DNA of 64,000 nt from Sphingobacteriales bacterium 44-15. GTDB lineage: Bacteria > Bacteroidota > Bacteroidia > Chitinophagales > Chitinophagaceae. The position numbers and the translations under genes were made by a program. The DNA lies in NCBI GenBank assembly GCA_001899685.1, contig MKWG01000011.1, positions 218,794 through 282,793 of the forward strand, written 5' to 3'. The notes beneath the pieces were generated by a model. That model had not been told where the DNA came from. It saw only the letters and a program-made list of their open reading frames with translations, and made no database searches. Below, in pieces: positions 43,114 to 52,322 of this stretch; within the stretch, counting starts at the first letter, position 1, and each line of letters starts with the position of its first letter.

Positions 43114-45318
43114 TTACTCAATTGTATACCAGGCATAGCTCTCCGGCTCCAACGTAAAAGTAAATGCAGCTTCCAATCGCCTGTTAAGCTGCAGGGTCTG
43201 TATCTGTTTGCCTTCTTTATACAGGGTAGCCTTTTGTGTTAGTCCTGTATAATATAATGGCAGTTGAACAGTGCGGGTAATCTTTTCTTTCAGTGGGTTG
43301 TATAGCATTAGCAACCCCCTGGTCTTTAATGCAGGATTCACGTGCATAATGCCATCCCAGTCCCTGCCGTCGGCGCGGCGCAGGTGTATGATATCCGAGT
43401 TGAGGATATCCCTGTATTTTTTGTACCAGCGGATAACATTTGTTACGACTGCCCTGGTGCTATCGGTATCGTATAAGCGCGGGCCACGGTAGCAGGCCTG
43501 TACGCCGGCGCCGTAATATTGCATCATCAGTTGCTGATAATCTTTGAGGTGCTCGCTCAATGGCTCCAGTACCGCTTCGGGGCCGCCGCCCTGGTAGCGG
43601 GTAAGCGGCACAAAGCCCCAACTCATGGAAGGCGTCTTTTCCCATAACCCGTCATAGATATTCTGCCGGTTGAGTATTTTCTGGTTCTCTCTCGGCAATG
43701 AAAAGTTTACCTCCCGGTAACCTATGGCTATTTTATGTGTTCCGTCGAGAAAGTACCAGTCCGGTGCATTGATATATACCCCTTTTTCATTCAGCCAATG
43801 GTACAATTCTTTTTGGATCTCCATCTGCCGCCATTGACTGTCATCGAGGCCTTTATGTCCCGGATGTGTGGTAGATGCGCATACATCTCCAGGGTAAGGC
43901 CCATCATTTTCCCAGATATCAAATCCTGTTTGGGTAAAAAACAATTTGATCTTATCGCGGTACCCAAGCCCCCATTTGCTTCCGAAACATGGCGCGTTCC
44001 CGAAAAATGCGCCTCCCGGTTTCCCTGTTGCAGGGTCTATCACGTCATTTTCATCATCAATGCGACGACTGCTGAAAAGAGAATAACCGCCGATCCTGAT
44101 CCCCTTGCTGTGCGCATAACCGGCAATCTTTTTCCATCGGGCAAGATTACCTGCAGCACTGTCCTCCATATTCAAATGACTGCCAAAGCTGAGGATCACT
44201 GCCTCGTAGCCAGTGGCTGCACATTGATCTATGGCTGCATATACCTGCTCGTCGGTCTTGCTCACGAGGTGCATAAAGATGGGGTTTTCTGTAGTCCACG
44301 GCGCTACTGTGCGGTACATCTGGCGTATAGCCAGTCCTCTTCTTTCGCGGTCGTAGCTGTCCATCAGCAGCTCGTGGGTGCGAACCGATCTGAAAATTTC
44401 CCCCGGCTGTAACTCAATGCCCGGGGCTTTTGAAGGATATATTTCCAGGAGGCAGGGTGTCTGGTAATTGTAATTTACCTGGGAAGTGTATACGCTGTCG
44501 GTTTTCCAGTGCGTGGTCTGGTCGCTGATATCATAGCGCATGGCATTGTTGAATGCATAGTTGGTCTCTACATAGATGCCGTGCTGCTTTTTCATTTCTT
44601 CAGGGCTTCCCACTACGGCACTTTCTTCCTCCACCAATCCCAGTATTTCGTTTACCACACGGTCAAGCTTAAACGAAGCTGTTCCGTTATTTTCTATGTT
44701 TAACCATTTTACTATTAATGGTATATTATCATATATCTCATAATTAATTTTAAGCAACAGGCCTTTCAAGTCTGCTATATTGCTTTGATAAGAGAATGTC
44801 AGTGTTTTACCGGAGGGTTGAGTGGTGCGCGACGACCACCAGGCGCCCGGCTTCCAGTTGACATAGGGTTTGATATCTGACACAGAGTAACCGGTGTATT
44901 GGAAATCTTCAGGGTGTGCACTGAACTGATCAAGCCATCCGGGCAGGATATAGGCGTTTTCTTTTTGCCCGTACAAGCCGCCGGCATTATATGCTTTCCC
45001 GTTAATTATGATGCTTGCTTCTGCCTTCACGCTACGGAGCAATTGCTGACCGGTGCTCATATTTTTATAATCATAGCAGACCACATTGGGCATGATCCTG
45101 AAAACCCGTTTTACCAGTCCGTTGTAAAGCACCAGATCTTTCCCGTCCTTGCTTTTCCATACGCCTGCCTTTTGAGGGATGGATGAAACAAGCCAGTCGG
45201 TAGTGGTCTCTTTGTCCATAGCGGCATTCCATACGGGAATGTCGGGCTGTTGTGCTGTCAACGGATGTTGAAAGAGACCGAAGAGCATGCAGGTAAAAAA
45301 GATCTTTTTTCTCATCAC
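43114..45318 (-). CDS. Secreted glycoside hydrolase, alpha-galactosidase (clan D)-like
   Basis: A 734-residue exported protein with a signal peptide ending near TAQ (residue 22). The N-terminal beta-sandwich (about 30-320) is followed by a TIM-barrel region. IRIGGYSLFSSRR, GFDIWENDGPYPGDVCAS with a possible catalytic Asp, and INAPDWYFLDGTHKIAIGYRE with another Asp are placed as in GH36/GH27-type retaining enzymes. A C-terminal sandwich (about 660-734) ends in PESYAWYTIE. The clan-D-like call is from layout and motifs only; it is probably a periplasmic or surface enzyme. The next gene on the same strand is the DUF4091 gene, 387 bases upstream. Confidence 0.65.
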   Translation of the reverse strand: MMRKKIFFTCMLFGLFQHPLTAQQPDIPVWNAAMDKETTTDWLVSSIPQKAGVWKSKDGKDLVLYNGLVKRVFRIMPNVVCYDYKNMSTGQQLLRSVKAEASIIINGKAYNAGGLYGQKENAYILPGWLDQFSAHPEDFQYTGYSVSDIKPYVNWKPGAWWSSRTTQPSGKTLTFSYQSNIADLKGLLLKINYEIYDNIPLIVKWLNIENNGTASFKLDRVVNEILGLVEEESAVVGSPEEMKKQHGIYVETNYAFNNAMRYDISDQTTHWKTDSVYTSQVNYNYQTPCLLEIYPSKAPGIELQPGEIFRSVRTHELLMDSYDRERRGLAIRQMYRTVAPWTTENPIFMHLVSKTDEQVYAAIDQCAATGYEAVILSFGSHLNMEDSAAGNLARWKKIAGYAHSKGIRIGGYSLFSSRRIDDENDVIDPATGKPGGAFFGNAPCFGSKWGLGYRDKIKLFFTQTGFDIWENDGPYPGDVCASTTHPGHKGLDDSQWRQMEIQKELYHWLNEKGVYINAPDWYFLDGTHKIAIGYREVNFSLPRENQKILNRQNIYDGLWEKTPSMSWGFVPLTRYQGGGPEAVLEPLSEHLKDYQQLMMQYYGAGVQACYRGPRLYDTDSTRAVVTNVIRWYKKYRDILNSDIIHLRRADGRDWDGIMHVNPALKTRGLLMLYNPLKEKITRTVQLPLYYTGLTQKATLYKEGKQIQTLQLNRRLEAAFTFTLEPESYAWYTIE

Positions 45319-45461
45319 TGTGCTTTGAGTTTTTGAAAAGTCTGGTTTGGATTAAAACTTTTTGCAAATAACAGGGATTTTTTTGGAATGATGGCAGTCA
45401 GCGTCTATTTCAATTTTTTGCAAGCGGAAATGCAAAATATCCATACTCTTACCTCCGTCAC

Positions 45462-45669
45462 TGCGATCCCAACCGAAGGTCGGGATCGCAAATACGTGCA
45501 AGAGTGTTGATGATTTTATAACGCTCGTGATAGTTCAAGTTCGCAAACAACACATACATCCACATGCTGAGATACTGTATTGTTTTTCCAGCATGCTGCC
45601 TATTGCCGAATAGCGAACAGAATGCAGAAGTGTGCGACGCAACGGCAGCAGCATAGTAGCACTGCCGTT
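45462..45669. repeat. Hairpins in the gap upstream of the clan-D-like gene
   Basis: Between 45319 and 45705 I see no gene. Two hairpins stand out: TGCGATCCC (45462-45470) with GGGATCGCA (45482-45490), containing an inner ACCGAAGGT fold, and AACGGCAG (45641-45648) with CTGCCGTT (45662-45669). The first has the form of a common Bacteroidota intergenic palindrome. Neither has a U-run in the direction of the DUF4091 transcript. Confidence 0.55.
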
Positions 45670-45705
45670 GGGTTAATAATAACTGCGTATTACTTTGCTA
45701 ACACT

Positions 45706-47442
45706 TTACCAGTTGTTCAATATTCTTTGCGCTTCGTCTACCATATTCTTTGCAGGAATGCTCTTCAGCTTTTGTATATCAAATGTTTTCAGCAATGCAT
45801 CCAGCTTTTGCAGAGAAGCCTTATCATTTTTCTGGATAAAGCTTTCTCTCAGTATTCTAATTTTTTCAAAATCCTGAATGCCTTCGATCAGCTTTTCAAA
45901 ACGTATGGAAGTTCTTGGTCCGGGGTATACCTGGTAAGTGTCGCCGGCAGGCCAGGCTTTGAACCGGGAATCTATCAACGGCGTTGCTACCCAACTGTTG
46001 TAAGCCCAGCGCAGGTAACCTGTAAATCCTTTTGCAGCAGCATACCAGCCTATCCATACATTTTCATCCGGCGGAGAAAAGGTAAACCCGTTGGGATAGT
46101 TTTCTGTACAGCAGGTATAATAGGTGCTTGGCTTTCCTTCCTGTAATCTTTTTTGCAAAACAGCAGGAGGGAATTCATGTGCAGATGCCAGGCAATAATC
46201 GTATATGTATTTTTCTATCTGGGGGTGATAATCGCCCGCCAGCGCGATCTTCCATTTGGGGTCAATGGTATTGAGCAAAGAAATGACGACCATCATGTCT
46301 TTCATCGGGCGCTCATCCATGGCGATGGTAGTGATGTTGAACCAGCCTTTGGCTTTTAAATGTTTTGTAAAATCATTCAGCATGCGGGTCCAGTGCACAT
46401 TGTATTCCGGAGAGCCGATGGCTGCCTTCAGCACAGTATCCTTTTGAGCTGCCTCGTCAAAATAGCGGAATGAAGTGGCCCAGGGCACCATGCTGTAGCA
46501 GTTGATGCTTTGCTTTATGCCGCAGTCCATCACAAAGGATACATATTTATCAAAAAGCGTGTAGTCGTAGCTCCAGCTTCCGTTGCTATGCTTTGTCCAT
46601 TTGATAAGGCCGGGAAAATCGTCGTAGGTCTGATGCCCCCAGGGCTCGTCCATAATGGCGGCAGTGATACATTTTTGTCCTGCCGATGCGAGCATGGTAT
46701 AATAAGGACGCATTAATTCAAAATGCTGATCGCTCCATAAGGGCACGTCGTGCACACGCGCAATGGCGGCAGGATGCTGCCAGAGATCAAGGTGAAAGCT
46801 CCATGCTGAGGGCGGCGGGAGAATATGATCTTTTACCGTGATGCTGTAACTCAGGCGGAATGTCTTTGACGCATTAATAGTAAGCATCCCCCTGTAGAGC
46901 CCGGGAGCAGCGTCCTGCGGCACTTCAATGCTGAGCCACATCGGCTGCACGTTCTTCGCATTCACCGGCAATTCGGTTACGGCATCTATTACATCAGCCA
47001 CGGTAGAAGAATCAAAATCCTGCGGCTTACGGTAACCGCAGCCGCCGGCAAACTCATCGGTAATGACATAACGCACAAAACGCAACTGAATATTACCGGC
47101 AGGAATAATGTTACCCTCCAAAGTTTTAAGCTCACCGATAGTATACTTTACTGCAGGTATATCCTGCTTTGTCCACACCAGTATTTGTGTATGCACTTTT
47201 TCACCTTTCCAGGAGCTGGCATGCCATTCGTTGCGTAAGGGGATGGCGGGGACAATATCTTTCGCAAAACGGGTATCGCTGCCTGCAAAGCTTGCTTCCA
47301 CCGTATTGCTCATGGATGACCACCGGCTTTCCGCAGAAGAAGGTATTACAGGATCTTTATAATATACACCGGCAGCAGGGCTGACCTGCGCCTCTGCGGC
47401 AAAAAACATTAAACAAAAAAATGCGGTAAATAACTTTTTCAT
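45706..47442 (-). CDS. DUF4091 / GH123-like glycoside hydrolase
   Basis: A 578-residue exported protein with a signal peptide ending near AEAQ (residue 19). N-terminal beta-sandwich about 40-205; the DUF4091 TIM-barrel region follows about 210-540. MDERP at 375-379 matches the Asp-Glu pair of GH123 enzymes, which use the substrate acetamido group to remove N-acetylgalactosamine. MDEPWGHQTY at 264-273 is a second conserved block. It may therefore act on amino-sugar glycans. MRCMM upstream gives an alternative start at 47454. It is divergent from the LacI gene, with a candidate operator between them. Confidence 0.78.
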   Translation of the reverse strand: MKKLFTAFFCLMFFAAEAQVSPAAGVYYKDPVIPSSAESRWSSMSNTVEASFAGSDTRFAKDIVPAIPLRNEWHASSWKGEKVHTQILVWTKQDIPAVKYTIGELKTLEGNIIPAGNIQLRFVRYVITDEFAGGCGYRKPQDFDSSTVADVIDAVTELPVNAKNVQPMWLSIEVPQDAAPGLYRGMLTINASKTFRLSYSITVKDHILPPPSAWSFHLDLWQHPAAIARVHDVPLWSDQHFELMRPYYTMLASAGQKCITAAIMDEPWGHQTYDDFPGLIKWTKHSNGSWSYDYTLFDKYVSFVMDCGIKQSINCYSMVPWATSFRYFDEAAQKDTVLKAAIGSPEYNVHWTRMLNDFTKHLKAKGWFNITTIAMDERPMKDMMVVISLLNTIDPKWKIALAGDYHPQIEKYIYDYCLASAHEFPPAVLQKRLQEGKPSTYYTCCTENYPNGFTFSPPDENVWIGWYAAAKGFTGYLRWAYNSWVATPLIDSRFKAWPAGDTYQVYPGPRTSIRFEKLIEGIQDFEKIRILRESFIQKNDKASLQKLDALLKTFDIQKLKSIPAKNMVDEAQRILNNW

Positions 47443-47492
47443 CATACATCTCATTGGAGGTGCCTAAAACTACATGATTAAATGATAAAGAA

Positions 47493-47510
47493 TGCAGTCA
47501 AACGATTGCA
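47493..47510. promoter_or_regulatory. LacI operator candidate between DUF4091 and lacI-type genes
   Basis: TGCAGTCAAACGATTGCA matches its own reverse complement at 12 of 18 positions and contains CAAACGATTG, which recurs reversed at 23006. It lies just upstream of a TTTG (47514) and TATCTTCG (47533-47540, one base off TAnnTTTG) before the LacI start, fitting self-regulation and control of the divergent glycosidase. Confidence 0.6.
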
Positions 47511-47548
47511 TGATTTGTTAAGTTAAAAAATTTATCTTCGGTATCGCT

Positions 47549-48562
47549 ATGTCGGAAAAAGTACCTACCATAAAAGAAATTGCCAGGCGGCTTAATATTT
47601 CTATTTCTACTGTGTCGAGGGCGCTGCATGACCACCCGAGCATTGGCCTGCGCACCAAAATGCAGGTGCAGAAGCTTGCTGCGGAAATGAATTATGAACC
47701 CAACCAGACAGCTATACAGTTCAAGCAGGGGAAGACCTTCACTATCGGGCTTATATTGCCTAATCTTATGGAAGAATACTTTTCGCTGGCAATAAACGGT
47801 GTGGAACAGGTGGCCCTGGAAAATAATTACAATGTGCTGATAGGGCAAAGTCATGATAACCTGGAAAGGGAACAGAAGATACTCGAAACCATGCGCCGCC
47901 ATCGTGTGGATGGTATTGTGGTATCCATATCCAAGCAAACCAATAATATTGAGCATTTTGAGCAACTGGAAAAATATAAAATACCTGTAGTGTTTTTCGA
48001 TCGTGTGCCTAACGCCCCTAATATCCATTCTGTATGGTGCAGTCTCTATTACAGTACTATAGATGCAGTAGAGCTTCTGTTCCGTAAAGGGCATAAGCGG
48101 GTTGCTTATATGCAGGGGCCGCTTTCGCTCAATATCAAAAATGAAAGGCTGGAAGGGTATTATGAAGCGCATAAACGCAATAAGGCGCCCGTAAGCGAAT
48201 CCCTGATCGTTACCACAGACCTGTCAAAAGAAGGCACGGAAAGAGCATTTGAAAAGTTATTATCCTTAAAGGAAAAGCCTACTGCTATCCTTGCTTTCAA
48301 CGACACGGTAGCACTGGATACCATACAATATGCCAAGAAAAAGAAATTGAAGATTGATAAAGATATAAGTGTGGTAAGCTATGCCAACTGGCCTATTACC
48401 AGCTATCTTGATTTCCCGCCTATCGCTTCAGTAGAGCAATTCCCTTATGAGCAGGGAGTGCGCGCCACTGAGCTCTTGTTCAAATTGCTTAATACCAAAT
48501 CCCCCGAAGGTTCTATCCCTTATGAAAATGTGGTGCTTAAAAGTGAGCTGATTGTTCATTAG
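47549..48562 (+). CDS. LacI family transcriptional regulator
   Basis: A 337-residue repressor or activator. The helix-turn-helix is at about 5-35 (TIKEIARRLNISISTVSRALHDHP), with the hinge GLRTKMQVQKLAAEMNYEPN. A periplasmic-binding-type sugar domain fills about 65-337 (FTIGLILPNLMEEYFSLAING, ILAFNDTVALDTI). It probably responds to a sugar made from the glycans broken down by neighbouring enzymes. Candidate sites lie before its own gene, between the MFS genes and before the sigma gene. Confidence 0.92.
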   Translation: MSEKVPTIKEIARRLNISISTVSRALHDHPSIGLRTKMQVQKLAAEMNYEPNQTAIQFKQGKTFTIGLILPNLMEEYFSLAINGVEQVALENNYNVLIGQSHDNLEREQKILETMRRHRVDGIVVSISKQTNNIEHFEQLEKYKIPVVFFDRVPNAPNIHSVWCSLYYSTIDAVELLFRKGHKRVAYMQGPLSLNIKNERLEGYYEAHKRNKAPVSESLIVTTDLSKEGTERAFEKLLSLKEKPTAILAFNDTVALDTIQYAKKKKLKIDKDISVVSYANWPITSYLDFPPIASVEQFPYEQGVRATELLFKLLNTKSPEGSIPYENVVLKSELIVH

Positions 48563-48570
48563 AATGCAGG

Positions 48571-48704
48571 GTGTTAGCTGTCGGCTATCGGCTCATGGTG
48601 GTAAGTAGAAAATACCAACCAAATTTTAGGCACTCAAAAGTCATACAGGACGTTACTGGTCTGAGGTACTACCTGAAACCTGAAACTTATAACCTGAAAC
48701 CCTC
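48571..48704. repeat. Word repeats between convergent genes
   Basis: Two parts: GCTGTCGGCTATCGGCTCATGG near 48577-48598 and the ACCTGAAAC repeats at 48671-48700. ACCTGAAACTTATAACC (48678-48694) differs by one base from 57367-57383 and by two from the minus-strand copy at 29724-29740. It lies between the LacI and O-methyltransferase stops. Confidence 0.65.
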
Positions 48705-49370
48705 CTAATTAACTATAGCAATGGCTATCCCGTCATGATTTTTTTCACCTACGGTTTGGATAATGGTGCCGGTGAGAGTGGTATTGGCGGCAAGCGCCTT
48801 ATTAAAACGGCTTACGCCTTCTACTAACGGATCCGCAGGATGTTCCTCCAGCACTTTACCCTCTCTTATTACATTGTCGGCAATGATCACCGTACCCGGC
48901 CGGGAAAGCTTTAACGCCCATTCCAGGTATGTTGCATAAGGTTCTTTATCTGCATCAATAAATATAAGATCGAAAGGGCCCGCATTTTCTTTTTCAAGGA
49001 GGGGCAGTGTTTCCAGCGCATTACCTGTCCTGATCTCCACCTTACCATCCAATCCCGCATAATTAATATTTTTCTGCGCTACGGCAGCATGTGCTGGGTC
49101 GAGCTCGAGGGTGAGCAGCTTGCCTCCTGCGGGTAATGCACGGGCTAACCATATCGTGCTGTAGCCACCCAATGTTCCTATTTCAAGTATTTTCCTGGCC
49201 CCGCTGAGTTTGGCCAGTATGTGCAACAGCTTTCCCTGTCCGGCAGATACGCTGATCTGTGGAATGCCTGAAGAGGCAATACTGCTGACTGCATGCTGCA
49301 GCGCTTCATCAGCAGGAGAAAAAAGATTGTTGATATAGTCGTCAACCTGCCCGAATATTGTTTCGTTCAT
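48705..49370 (-). CDS. Class I SAM-dependent O-methyltransferase (family 3)
   Basis: A 221-residue protein of catechol/caffeoyl-CoA O-methyltransferase type. EIGTLGGYST at 63-72 is the SAM-binding motif; IDADK at 138-142 and ADN at 164-166 provide the divalent metal ligands. It methylates a hydroxyl of an unknown small aromatic or catechol-like compound. It lies 45 bases after PEP carboxylase on the same strand, though no functional link is evident. Confidence 0.88.
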   Translation of the reverse strand: MNETIFGQVDDYINNLFSPADEALQHAVSSIASSGIPQISVSAGQGKLLHILAKLSGARKILEIGTLGGYSTIWLARALPAGGKLLTLELDPAHAAVAQKNINYAGLDGKVEIRTGNALETLPLLEKENAGPFDLIFIDADKEPYATYLEWALKLSRPGTVIIADNVIREGKVLEEHPADPLVEGVSRFNKALAANTTLTGTIIQTVGEKNHDGIAIAIVN

Positions 49371-49415
49371 AACAAATAAATAGTTGTTTAACGAATATAA
49401 TGATCGCCTCCGGAT

Positions 49416-51995
49416 CTATGCAGAGTTCCTTCCTGCATTGATGATGCCAAATGAACAGCGCATTACCAGTTTCTCATAAGTGTCTTTGTTGGGGGATTGC
49501 GACGCTGCTTCTTCCAGCTCACGCACCCTGGTAATAGCATATTGCTGTATGGTAACCAACGGTAGTACGATCCGTTCCCGCATTTGTACGGAAAGCTGTT
49601 CTACCGGGTAATCTGCCATAAGTTCATTTTTACCCGTAAGCTTGAAAATATATGTCCTGGTCAGCTCATATTCGTTGTACACTTTATTCCATATCTCACC
49701 GTATACCGGATGTTGGGACAAAAATGAGGTCATGGGGAAGAAGCTCTTCTTCATTGACATCTCGCAGTTGCCGATCAGTGTTTTGAAAAAAGTAGAATGA
49801 TCGTACAGATCTTTGATCTCCTTCCAGCGCCCCTGTTCTTCCATTTGTCTTAAGGCAGTGCCCACGCCATAGTAGCCGGTCACATTCTGTTTAAGCTGGC
49901 TCCATGCGCCCACGAAAGGAATAGCTCTCAGGTCTTTTAAGGATAACTTTCCAGAACCGCCTCGCTTGGAAGGGCGGCTGCCGATATTGGTTGCGGCATA
50001 GAACCGCAGTGGGCTTGCGTGCCCCAGGTATTCTAAAAATTTAGGATTGTTTTTAAGCTCCATATATGCATCAAAGCTGATCTCGGATAACTCCTGGATC
50101 AGTTCCTTTTGCGCATCGTTTAAGGTTAAACGTTGTGAAGCAAAAAGATCGTTGGATATCCCGGCGTTGATGAGCTGTTCAATATTGAACTGTGCGGAAT
50201 CTATGGTGCCGAAATTAGAGCTTACAGTCTGTCCCTGGATAGTGAGCTGGATCTCTTCATTGGCGATATTTTTACCCAGGGAGGCATAGAATTTATGTGT
50301 CTTACCGCCACCGCGTGCAGGGGGACCGCCGCGCCCGTCAAAGAAGGCAACATTCACCCCGTACTTCCTTGATATCTGTGTGAGCTCTTCTTTTGCCTTA
50401 TATATGCTCCAGTTGGCCATCAGGTAACCTCCATCTTTGGTGCCGTCAGAGAATCCAAGCATAATGGTTTGTTTGTTCTTCCTGCGCTCAAGATGTGCCC
50501 GGTATTCGGGGAGGGTATACAATTCTTCCATTATGGAAGATGCGTGCTTCAGGTCGTCAATAGTCTCAAAAAGCGGGACGATATCAATGCTGAGGCTTTC
50601 TGCTTTCCATCCGCTCATTAAAAACAGCCCGTATACTTCCATTGCATTCAGGGCGCTGTTGCACTGGCTGATGATATACCTGTCGCAACCATATTCCCCG
50701 TTGGAAGCCTGGATTTGCTTTAGTGCCGACATTACGCAAAGCGTATCTTTATGCACTTCGTCAGTAAGTATTTCGGGATCAACAGATGTTTTAATCTGTG
50801 CCAGCAGTTTGATCTTTTCTCCTGCATCCAGTGATGCATAGTTGTCGGGCAGGGCATCTGAGTATTTTGCAATTTCTTCGGTGATCTTCGTATGTACAGT
50901 GCTTTCCTGTCTTATGTCAAGGGATGCAAAATACAACCCGAATATTTCCACTTTACTGATCAGTATTTCTACCATATCCAGGAATAGTCCGCCATGCTGT
51001 TCTGCCAGGATATCACGTATACTATTCAGCGTTTCGAGTATTTCCGATTTGGTGAGATCGCTGATATGACCGGGGATAAAGACATTATTATACAGTTTGG
51101 TCTCCAGTTGCTGTATAAGCGTATCCACCCCTTTAAATGTCAATCTTCGTTTAAGCCTTCTCACATCAAGATAGTAGCATTTTAAGATGCTTTCGCGCAA
51201 TGCCCCGCTCACTTTAAAGGTGGTGGGCGTTTTTACGAACGGGTTGCCGTCCCTGTCGCCGCCGGGCCAAAACCCCATCCTGATAATAGGATGCTCCTCC
51301 GAAATCGCTTCCGGCATATTGGTTTTCATGAACGAAACTATCCTGCCTGCGGCATGATAAAACACATTTTCCAGGTACCAGATCAGACTTATCGCCTCAT
51401 CATAAGGCGTTGGCTTCTGTTTTTTGAAAAAAGGCGTTTTTCCCAACTGCTGCAGGTACATGTTGATATTGTTGATATTATTCTCTGCAATAGCACGGGC
51501 CAGATCATAAATGATCCCTAAAACCGCACCGGGGTAAAACTGGGTAGGGTGTGCCGTAAGCACCAGCCTTATATTAAAGCTTTCAGATTTTTTTTTCAGC
51601 TCGCCCTCTTTATCAAACTGAACCACTTCGGACTGCAGGTTTTTCAGCGTGCCAGGGCCTGTCATGTCATTTACCGTGGTAAAAGCAGCATCTTCAAGCG
51701 CGTCAAATAATACTACCTGTCTTTCCACATATTGCACAAAACGGAACAGCAGATCAAGCTTTTCTTCTTCTTTCACATAAGTGGTCTGCCTGCTGAAAAA
51801 ATCTTCAATGATCTGCGACGGGCTGAGTCCGTTGCCGTATCCTTCTTCGCAATAGGAGAGCAGCATGGCCAACAGTATACCTGTTTTTTCAATACGATGA
51901 AACGGTAAAGAAGTAAAAAGACTGTTGTACAATTGAAATTTACGCCCTACAAGATTCTGGAATTGTGTAAGAGATGCAGTAGATGAGCTAGGCAT
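49416..51995 (-). CDS. ppc: Phosphoenolpyruvate carboxylase
   Basis: An 859-residue enzyme making oxaloacetate from PEP and bicarbonate. LTAHPTQ places the active-site His at 149; FWPGGDRDGNPFV and GFSDGTKDGGYLMANW are conserved, and FDGRGGPPARGGGKTHKF is the glycine-rich loop. The usual C-terminal QNTG/RNTG end is here GRNSA, a divergent terminus. Oxaloacetate supplies aspartate, and the threonine operon lies on the other strand just upstream. Confidence 0.92.
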   Translation of the reverse strand: MPSSSTASLTQFQNLVGRKFQLYNSLFTSLPFHRIEKTGILLAMLLSYCEEGYGNGLSPSQIIEDFFSRQTTYVKEEEKLDLLFRFVQYVERQVVLFDALEDAAFTTVNDMTGPGTLKNLQSEVVQFDKEGELKKKSESFNIRLVLTAHPTQFYPGAVLGIIYDLARAIAENNINNINMYLQQLGKTPFFKKQKPTPYDEAISLIWYLENVFYHAAGRIVSFMKTNMPEAISEEHPIIRMGFWPGGDRDGNPFVKTPTTFKVSGALRESILKCYYLDVRRLKRRLTFKGVDTLIQQLETKLYNNVFIPGHISDLTKSEILETLNSIRDILAEQHGGLFLDMVEILISKVEIFGLYFASLDIRQESTVHTKITEEIAKYSDALPDNYASLDAGEKIKLLAQIKTSVDPEILTDEVHKDTLCVMSALKQIQASNGEYGCDRYIISQCNSALNAMEVYGLFLMSGWKAESLSIDIVPLFETIDDLKHASSIMEELYTLPEYRAHLERRKNKQTIMLGFSDGTKDGGYLMANWSIYKAKEELTQISRKYGVNVAFFDGRGGPPARGGGKTHKFYASLGKNIANEEIQLTIQGQTVSSNFGTIDSAQFNIEQLINAGISNDLFASQRLTLNDAQKELIQELSEISFDAYMELKNNPKFLEYLGHASPLRFYAATNIGSRPSKRGGSGKLSLKDLRAIPFVGAWSQLKQNVTGYYGVGTALRQMEEQGRWKEIKDLYDHSTFFKTLIGNCEMSMKKSFFPMTSFLSQHPVYGEIWNKVYNEYELTRTYIFKLTGKNELMADYPVEQLSVQMRERIVLPLVTIQQYAITRVRELEEAASQSPNKDTYEKLVMRCSFGIINAGRNSA

Positions 51996-52177
51996 GTTTT
52001 GTATATCCTGGTTTAATCCTTGAAATAATAGATGATCGCCTGCAGCGACCTGGCAGGCACATAATGTTATGCATCAAAAGGCAAGCAAACTGGCGTGAAA
52101 TTAGTCAAAAAAAAAGGAAATATGCCGGCTGCATTTTAATTTTTCGGGTTTTCAAAAAATCTCGGTTGTATAATTTT

Positions 52178-52208
52178 TTTGGAATTGAAAAAATCTGTTT
52201 TAACTTCG
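52178..52208 (+). promoter_or_regulatory. Putative promoter of the thr operon
   Basis: TTTG (52178-52181) and TAACTTCG (52201-52208, one base off TAnnTTTG) are 19 bases apart, the usual Bacteroidota spacing. Transcription would begin near 52214, about 10 bases before the leader peptide ATG. The rest of the 51996-52418 gap upstream of this has nothing recognisable. Confidence 0.6.
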
Positions 52209-52223
52209 GCGCCGTAAAAAACA

Positions 52224-52322
52224 ATGGCAGACCAGTTTATACATATCCCGTCCTCAACTTTTACTTCATCTTCCGGAGTTGCTGCTATTATTACCATTAC
52301 AACCACCACCACCCTCGGTTGA
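52224..52322 (+). CDS. thrL: Threonine/isoleucine-rich leader peptide of the thr operon
   Basis: A 32-residue open frame, ATG at 52224 to TGA at 52322, reads ...A-A-I-I-T-I-T-T-T-T-T-L-G near its end: six Thr and three Ile codons in a row of nine. This is what thr attenuator leaders look like in enterics (thrL). The stop overlaps a hairpin ACCCTC (52311-52316), loop GGTT, GAGGGT (52321-52326). It starts 195 bases before thrA. I see no U-run after the hairpin, so the control may be ribosome-mediated without a classic terminator. The peptide itself presumably has no function. Confidence 0.8.
   Translation: MADQFIHIPSSTFTSSSGVAAIITITTTTTLG

Noticed and set aside
45641-45669. Terminator of the DUF4091 gene
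   Set aside because: The stem AACGGCAG/CTGCCGTT is real, but no U-run follows on the minus strand, so it is recorded only as a hairpin.
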